Source of the DNA: Chitinophagales bacterium
GTDB lineage: Bacteria; Bacteroidota; Bacteroidia; Chitinophagales; BACL12
Direction: 5' to 3'
DNA: 11,654 bases
Assembly (NCBI GenBank): GCA_014380545.1
Contig: JACMJP010000411.1
Coordinates: 1 to 11,654, forward strand
In this document: one piece after another, positions 7,409 through 11,654 of the stretch
Layout: every line of letters starts with the position of its first letter
Numbering within the stretch: the stretch's first letter is position 1
Translations under genes and position numbers: made by a program
Notes under the pieces: model-generated
Databases searched by the model: none
Seen by the model: only the letters and a program-made list of their open reading frames with translations
What the model was told of the DNA's origin: nothing

Positions 7409-8068
7409 ATGAATTTACTTTCATCCACCTTTTCACTCATCAAAAAAGACATCCTTCTTGAATGGCGAAATAAATATGCTATTAGTGGAATATTAATGTA
7501 TATGCTCAGCATTATTCTCATTATTTTTTTCACTTTTGAAAATGTTCAGGGCCCTGTTTGGGTAGTTTTATTTTGGATCATTATTTTATTTACCGCCATT
7601 AATGCTATTGCGAAAAGTTTTTTATCAGAAAGCAATGGCAGAAATTTATATCTCTATACACTTGCATCACCACAAAGCATTATTCTTTCTAAAATTATTT
7701 ATAATATCTGCATCATGCTTTTTTTGTGTTTGCTTGCAGTTCTTTTTTATTCTTTCAGTGCGGGATTTCCTGTGGTGGATAATACTTCTTTTTTTCTTGC
7801 ATTAACCCTCGGGGCAATTTCTTTTGCATCTATTTTTTCTATGATGAGTGCTATAGCTTCGAAAGCAAATAACAGCGGAACATTGATGGCGATCCTCTCC
7901 TTCCCCATTTTAATTCCTATTCTCAAAATATTACTACGCATTTCATTGCAGGCAGTTACTGAAAATAATTTTTCCGTAAACATGCAGGATATTCTATACT
8001 TGCTTGCATTAAATGTTTTCATAATTACCCTTGCGCTCATTCTTTTTCCCTATCTTTGGCGGGATTAA
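7409..8068 (+). CDS. ccmB: Haem exporter membrane subunit CcmB
   Basis: CcmB is an inner-membrane subunit of the CcmABCD complex, which uses ATP hydrolysis by CcmA to release haem-loaded CcmE during cytochrome c maturation. The 219-residue length matches the family (about 220). The N-terminal cytoplasmic segment KKDILLEWRNK (12-22) is characteristic. About six hydrophobic helices follow (roughly 25-42, 49-68, 92-115, 127-149, 158-178 and 194-214). The loop FLSESNGRNLYLYTLASP (71-88) corresponds to the conserved cytoplasmic loop thought to face CcmA. The gene begins 2 bases after the toxin stop and ends 6 bases before ccmC. The partner ATPase gene ccmA is not in the window. Confidence 0.9.
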   Translation: MNLLSSTFSLIKKDILLEWRNKYAISGILMYMLSIILIIFFTFENVQGPVWVVLFWIIILFTAINAIAKSFLSESNGRNLYLYTLASPQSIILSKIIYNICIMLFLCLLAVLFYSFSAGFPVVDNTSFFLALTLGAISFASIFSMMSAIASKANNSGTLMAILSFPILIPILKILLRISLQAVTENNFSVNMQDILYLLALNVFIITLALILFPYLWRD

Positions 8069-8074
8069 AGAGAT

Positions 8075-8806
8075 ATGCTAAAACAATTGCATAAAAAGTG
8101 GTGGAAGATAACCTGTGTTGTGCTTCTTTTTTACAGTTTCATTTACGGAATGCTTATAAAAGTTCCCGCTCTCGAGGTGTTAAATGAATCCATCAGAAAT
8201 TTATTTTTTCATGTTTCCTGCTGGTTTGCTATGATACTTCTATTATTAATTTCATTGATCTATTCTGTAAAATATTTACGCAGTAATAAAATGATTGATG
8301 ATGTAATAGCATCAGAAACTGCAAGAATTGCTGTTGTATTTGGTATCCTCGGATTTTTAACAGGCATGTTGTGGGGTCAATTTACATGGGGGCAATATTC
8401 TAATTCATTTGCCTGGCTTTTGCAGGATTCGAAAATACTCGGAGCATTCATTGGTTTGCTGATATATTTCGGATATTTTATTTTGAGGGGAAGTATTGAT
8501 GATGAAGAAAAGAGAGCGAGGGTGGCAGGCGTTTTTTCCATTTTTGCCTTTGTGTTATTAAATGTATTTATAATAGTTATACCAAGATTAACAGATTCTT
8601 TACATCCAAACAATGGAGGTAATTCCGGATTTGTTACTTACGATCTTGATAATACATTACGCAGAGTTTTTTATCCTGCCGTTTTCGGATATTTTTTACT
8701 GGGGATTTGGATCGCAAGCTTATTGATCCGTTTAAAAATTATTCATTATAAAATTCATAAGATACATATTCATGATGAAACAACTTTGGACAGCATTGCA
8801 AAATAA
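8075..8806 (+). CDS. ccmC: Haem handling membrane protein CcmC (CcmC/CcsA family)
   Basis: CcmC binds haem in the inner membrane and attaches it to the chaperone CcmE. This 243-residue protein has six predicted helices and both expected haem-ligand histidines: H46 in FFHVSCWFAM and H177 in LTDSLHPNNGG. The tryptophan-rich periplasmic region, WGxxWGxxWxWDxRLT in E. coli, reads LWGQFTWGQYSNSFAWLLQD (99-118) here. W100, W105 and W114 remain but the WxWD core is changed. The cytoplasmic loop DDEEKRAR (142-149) and the segment TYDLDNTLRRVFYP (188-201) fit what I recall of Bacteroidota CcmC proteins. The last 35 bases overlap the ccmD-like gene. CcmC, CcmF and CcsA are relatives; size and neighbours point to CcmC. 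Confidence 0.88.
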   Translation: MLKQLHKKWWKITCVVLLFYSFIYGMLIKVPALEVLNESIRNLFFHVSCWFAMILLLLISLIYSVKYLRSNKMIDDVIASETARIAVVFGILGFLTGMLWGQFTWGQYSNSFAWLLQDSKILGAFIGLLIYFGYFILRGSIDDEEKRARVAGVFSIFAFVLLNVFIIVIPRLTDSLHPNNGGNSGFVTYDLDNTLRRVFYPAVFGYFLLGIWIASLLIRLKIIHYKIHKIHIHDETTLDSIAK

Positions 8807-9023
8807 AATACTTTTATTATTTGTATTTGCAGCAGCATTTAATTACGCATCAGCACAAACTAATGAAACAACATATTCAGGTCCTGAAATGGCAACAGGT
8901 TTTTATGCTGCAGGGAAAATTTATGTTGTAATTGGTGTGATTGCAATTGTGCTTGTTGGGATCTTTTTATACTTAATAAGATTGGACAGGAAAATAAATA
9001 AAATAGAAAAAGAAATTAATTAA
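8772..9023 (+). CDS. ccmD: CcmD-family small membrane protein
   Basis: CcmD is a small membrane protein that holds the CcmABC-CcmE complex together. This 83-residue protein has a signal-peptide-like N-terminus (hydrophobic 13-25, ending ASAQ at 26-29). A short polar linker is followed by one membrane helix (about 50-69, IYVVIGVIAIVLVGIFLYLI) and a basic, then coiled-coil-like cytoplasmic tail starting RLDRKINKIEKE. The helix followed by LDRKI..LE-type residues is how I recall Bacteroidota CcmD proteins. Two adjacent ATGs (8772, 8775) are possible starts. Either overlaps the ccmC end, which suggests translational coupling. No ccmE follows; the next gene is glutamate dehydrogenase. Confidence 0.78.
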   Translation: MMKQLWTALQNKILLLFVFAAAFNYASAQTNETTYSGPEMATGFYAAGKIYVVIGVIAIVLVGIFLYLIRLDRKINKIEKEIN

Positions 9024-9037
9024 CTAACGCAATATTA

Positions 9038-9069
9038 TGCTAATCCCAGTCAACACTTTAGGATTAGTA
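9038..9069. other. Inverted repeat between ccmD and the glutamate dehydrogenase gene
   Basis: TGCTAATCC (9038-9046) and GGATTAGTA (9061-9069) can pair as a 9-base stem with one G-T pair and a 14-base loop. It begins 15 bases after the ccmD stop, inside the 123-base gap ahead of the dehydrogenase gene. No T-run follows on either strand, so it is not an intrinsic terminator. It could be an mRNA 3' stabiliser or a protein-binding site, or have no function. Confidence 0.35.
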
Positions 9070-9146
9070 AATAAAAAATAACTCCTGATATTATTACAAT
9101 TAAGCCTGATAACTAAATAACTTAATCAACTAATAACTAAAATAAC

Positions 9147-10556
9147 ATGAGCAATTTAAGTTTCTTCGAAAGCGTAGAAAAAAATTTTGAAAAAGCAGCA
9201 GCAATTACCGGCCACCCGAGAGGGTTGTTAGATCAGATAAGAGTTTGTAATTCTGTATATCACATGAAATTTCCTGTAAAAATTAAAGGAGAATTTAAAG
9301 TGATCGAAGCATGGAGAGTACAACATAGTCATCACCGCACACCAACTAAAGGAGGAATAAGATACGATTCAATGGTGAATGAAGATGAAGTAATGGCACT
9401 TGCAAGTTTAATGACCTATAAATGTGCAATTGTAGATGTTCCGTTTGGTGGTGCAAAGGGAGGAATTAAATTAAATCCGAAAGAATTTACTGCTGAAGAA
9501 TTAGAGAAAATTACAAGAAGATATGCAGCCGAATTATGTAAGAAACAAATGCTCGGTCCCGGTTTGGATGTGCCTGCACCTGATTATGGAACAGGTGAAA
9601 GAGAAATGAGCTGGATAGTGGATACATATATGGCATTAAATCCGGGAAGTGTGGATGGCTATGGTTGCGTTACAGGGAAACCGGTTACACAACATGGAAT
9701 TAACGGAAGAAGGGAAGCAACGGGTCTTGGCGTATTTTACGGAATAAGAGAAGCCTGCAAATTTGGTGATGATATGCAAGCTCTCGGATTGACCACTGGC
9801 CTTGAAGGAAAAAAAGTTGTTGTTCAGGGATTAGGAAATGTTGGGTATTATTCTGCAAAGTTTTTCCAGGAAGGCGGAGCAAAAATTGTAGGCATTGGCG
9901 AATTTGAAGGAGCAATATATGATGCAAATGGTTTAGATGTAGATCAGGTATTTCAACACAGGAAAGCAACAGGAAGTATTATAAATTACCCGAACGCAAT
10001 TAATTTAAATAAAACATCTGATGTACTGGAACAGGAATGTGATATATTAATTCCTGCTGCATTGGAAAATGTAATTCATTCTGATAATGCTTCAAGAATA
10101 AAAGCAAAAATAATTGGTGAGGCAGCAAACGGACCTGTAACTGCAGAAGCTGATGATATTTTAAATGAAATGGGTGTTATGATCATTCCTGATATGTATT
10201 TAAATGCAGGTGGTGTTACTGTGTCTTATTTTGAGTGGTTGAAAAATCTTTCACATGTTCGTTTTGGAAGACTCCAAAAAAGATTTGAGCAGGCAAGCAA
10301 TACAAAAATTGTTGAAACAATTGAGAAATTAACAGGCAAACAATTAACAGACTCAGAAGTGGATGCACTTGTAAAAGGGCCTGATGAAATTGATCTTGTA
10401 AGAAGTGGCCTGGAAGAAACAATGATCAACAGTTATCATTCGATACACCATGAATGGAAAACAAATCCAAGATCAAATAGTTTGCGCAGTGCAGCATTTG
10501 TGGTTGCAATAAATAAAATTGCAAGTGATTATGAAGCATTGGGAATTTTCCCTTAA
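9147..10556 (+). CDS. gdhA: Glutamate dehydrogenase (Glu/Leu/Phe/Val dehydrogenase family)
   Basis: Glutamate dehydrogenase interconverts glutamate with 2-oxoglutarate plus ammonia, linking nitrogen assimilation and the TCA cycle in the cytoplasm. In the N-terminal domain the substrate-binding and catalytic lysines are visible: K68 in TPTKGGIRY, K92 in MTYKCA, K104 in PFGGAKGG, together with D146 in VPAPDYGTG. The GRREATGLGV segment (187-196) leads into the Rossmann domain with G228-L-G230-N-V-G233. Strand 2 ends GIGEFEG, with an acidic residue where NAD-specific enzymes usually have one; I would guess NAD preference, weakly. The length, 469 residues, is within the family range. The gene has its own 123-base upstream gap and a strong terminator 30 bases downstream, so it is probably monocistronic, with possible read-through from ccm. 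Confidence 0.93.
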   Translation: MSNLSFFESVEKNFEKAAAITGHPRGLLDQIRVCNSVYHMKFPVKIKGEFKVIEAWRVQHSHHRTPTKGGIRYDSMVNEDEVMALASLMTYKCAIVDVPFGGAKGGIKLNPKEFTAEELEKITRRYAAELCKKQMLGPGLDVPAPDYGTGEREMSWIVDTYMALNPGSVDGYGCVTGKPVTQHGINGRREATGLGVFYGIREACKFGDDMQALGLTTGLEGKKVVVQGLGNVGYYSAKFFQEGGAKIVGIGEFEGAIYDANGLDVDQVFQHRKATGSIINYPNAINLNKTSDVLEQECDILIPAALENVIHSDNASRIKAKIIGEAANGPVTAEADDILNEMGVMIIPDMYLNAGGVTVSYFEWLKNLSHVRFGRLQKRFEQASNTKIVETIEKLTGKQLTDSEVDALVKGPDEIDLVRSGLEETMINSYHSIHHEWKTNPRSNSLRSAAFVVAINKIASDYEALGIFP

Positions 10557-10586
10557 AGGCATAATAACCTTATTACATAATTATTT

Positions 10587-10614
10587 AGGCTGTTCACAAC
10601 TGAACAGCTTTTTT
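10587..10614 (+). terminator. Rho-independent terminator of the glutamate dehydrogenase gene
   Basis: GCTGTTCA (10589-10596), the four-base loop CAAC, and TGAACAGC (10601-10608) make a perfect 8-bp stem, extendable to 10 with flanking A-T and G-T pairs. Six T residues follow at once (10609-10614), then A and more T. It lies 30 bases after the dehydrogenase stop codon and isolates that gene from the secreted-protein gene. Confidence 0.93.
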
Positions 10615-10652
10615 ATTTTCACAGTCTTCATTAACTTTATAAAAAAATTATC

Positions 10653-11654
10653 ATGAAAAAACAAATACTTTACACCTTATTTATTTTCCAGTTTACGTTT
10701 CTATCAGCACAAACTTTTACAAATTACAGGCTGATCAATTATACAGTTGATATTGATTCTCTTGGTGACTGGATTCCCTTCAAACAATTTACTTATACTT
10801 ATACCGATGAAAGAGGTGGTACAACTAATCACACAGTATATCCTTATTTCAGGGGCGAATTAAATTTTGACGAAGGATTAGAAGAAACATGGATGGAAGA
10901 TATGTATGATCCGCAGTATCAGAAAACAAGAACGTATGATGCTGATAATTTAGTAATAGAAGAACTAACACTTGCATGGGATCCTTTAACAGGCTATTAT
11001 GTAAATTACCAGCAGGAAATATTTACAAATACAGACGGAAAACTTGTGCAAAAAAATAAAAATCAATGGAATGCTTCCACATACGAACCGGTTTATGAAG
11101 TTGATTATACTTATTTCGGCGATTTACTTATACAAAGATTAGAAAAAGAATTTTCCGGGGCAGTGTATGAAAATAATTCTCAAACATTTTTTAATTATGA
11201 TGCTTCAGGCAATTATGCAACTATAGAAATACAAAACTGGGTTGGAAGTGCATGGCAGGATTATTTAAAATATACTTATACTTATAATGTTGATGGTAAT
11301 TGTATAAATATAAGAGTTGAAAAAAATGATGGTTCAGGGTTTGAAAATTTTTACCAAACTATCTATAATTATGATGGTGCAGGGGTTTTGTTAAATTATG
11401 AAATTCAGGTATCGGATGGAACAGGATGGAACAATCAGTTCCTTACCGAAGTAGCCTGGGACGGCAACGAAAATATTTCAGAAGTAATTATTAAAGTTTG
11501 GGATGGATTTGCAGATTATATTAACAACGAACGTTATGTGTATACTTATGAAGCATATGAAATAACATCTATAGAAATACCTGAAACATTTTACCTGACA
11601 ATTTCTCCAAATCCAACTTCTGATGCATTACAATTTCAATCTTCAGAAATTATA
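10653..11654 (+). CDS. Secreted repeat protein with T9SS type A sorting domain (3' end cut off)
   Basis: The reading frame is open from ATG 10653 to the window end (334 codons, no stop). Residues 1-20 are a clear signal peptide (MKK, hydrophobic core, LSAQ). The body is rich in Tyr, Trp, Asn, Asp and Gly. It repeats a short unit about every 27-31 residues, anchored by turns such as YDADN (95), NTDGK (126), YFGD (154), NYDASGN (181), NVDGN (212), NYDGAG (239) and WDGNE (269), with a Trp or Phe about 13-18 residues after most of them. This suggests a beta-strand repeat fold. The last 22 residues, starting FYLTISPNPTSD (313-324), are the opening of a type A T9SS C-terminal sorting domain, so the protein is probably carried across the outer membrane and released or anchored. 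The rest of that domain lies outside the window. No enzyme motif is seen; the function is unknown. Confidence 0.85.
   Translation, partial: MKKQILYTLFIFQFTFLSAQTFTNYRLINYTVDIDSLGDWIPFKQFTYTYTDERGGTTNHTVYPYFRGELNFDEGLEETWMEDMYDPQYQKTRTYDADNLVIEELTLAWDPLTGYYVNYQQEIFTNTDGKLVQKNKNQWNASTYEPVYEVDYTYFGDLLIQRLEKEFSGAVYENNSQTFFNYDASGNYATIEIQNWVGSAWQDYLKYTYTYNVDGNCINIRVEKNDGSGFENFYQTIYNYDGAGVLLNYEIQVSDGTGWNNQFLTEVAWDGNENISEVIIKVWDGFADYINNERYVYTYEAYEITSIEIPETFYLTISPNPTSDALQFQSSEII

Noticed and set aside
7747..8613. Minus-strand ORFs antisense to ccmB and ccmC
   Set aside because: They mirror membrane-protein coding sequence and show no motifs or independent start context.
9700..10429. Minus-strand ORFs antisense to glutamate dehydrogenase
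   Set aside because: Leu/His/Gln-rich low-complexity translations with no domain features, lying opposite a well-conserved gene.
10632..10639. TAACTTTA as a -7 promoter element for the secreted-protein gene
   Set aside because: One mismatch to TAnnTTTG and no -33 TTTG at the proper distance; it would also leave an almost leaderless mRNA.
1..11654. CRISPR arrays, tRNA or rRNA genes, insertion sequences, phage genes
   Set aside because: No direct-repeat arrays, cloverleaf-like sequences, transposase motifs or terminal inverted repeats were seen on either strand.

Overview
The window looks like core chromosome of a low-GC member of the Bacteroidota. The evidence is a secreted protein ending in the start of a type IX secretion (T9SS) C-terminal sorting domain, A-rich translation starts with few clear Shine-Dalgarno sequences, and gene families typical of the phylum (secreted M1 metallopeptidase, Bacteroidota-type CcmC and CcmD, 469-residue glutamate dehydrogenase). 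I see no phage, transposon, CRISPR array, rRNA or tRNA. The genus cannot be told from the sequence.

Layout. (1) 1-197, minus strand: the 5' end of a uridine kinase gene, cut by the window edge. (2) 198-395: a divergent intergenic region. (3) 396-5299, plus strand: a tight run of four genes: a rhomboid-type membrane protease starting at TTG, the tRNA wobble-uridine methyltransferase MnmD, an FAD-dependent oxidoreductase overlapping mnmD by ATGA and resembling the oxidase half of MnmC, and a secreted M1 aminopeptidase. (4) 5304-6800, minus strand: a biotin carboxylase gene converging on the peptidase gene with only 4 bases between them. (5) 6884-9023, plus strand: a compact cluster that begins with a small antitoxin gene (56 codons) and an overlapping PIN-domain toxin gene. 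It continues, 2 bases later, into ccmB, ccmC and an overlapping ccmD-like gene for cytochrome c maturation. (6) 9147-10556: a glutamate dehydrogenase gene followed by a strong intrinsic terminator (10587-10614). (7) 10653-11654: a secreted T9SS-type protein with roughly 29-residue aromatic repeats, running off the window.

How the genes relate. MnmD and the neighbouring oxidoreductase probably carry out the two late steps of mnm5U34 tRNA modification that one fused MnmC protein performs in E. coli. CcmB, CcmC and CcmD belong to the haem delivery machinery for c-type cytochromes, but CcmA, CcmE and CcmF are not in the window. The toxin-antitoxin pair sits where the ccm promoter would be expected, so it may share a transcript with ccm. 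Glutamate dehydrogenase and biotin carboxylase are housekeeping metabolism.

No clearly new multi-gene system is visible. The points most worth a second look are the toxin-antitoxin/ccm junction, the unfused MnmC pair, the divergent tryptophan motif of CcmC and the repeat architecture of the last protein.
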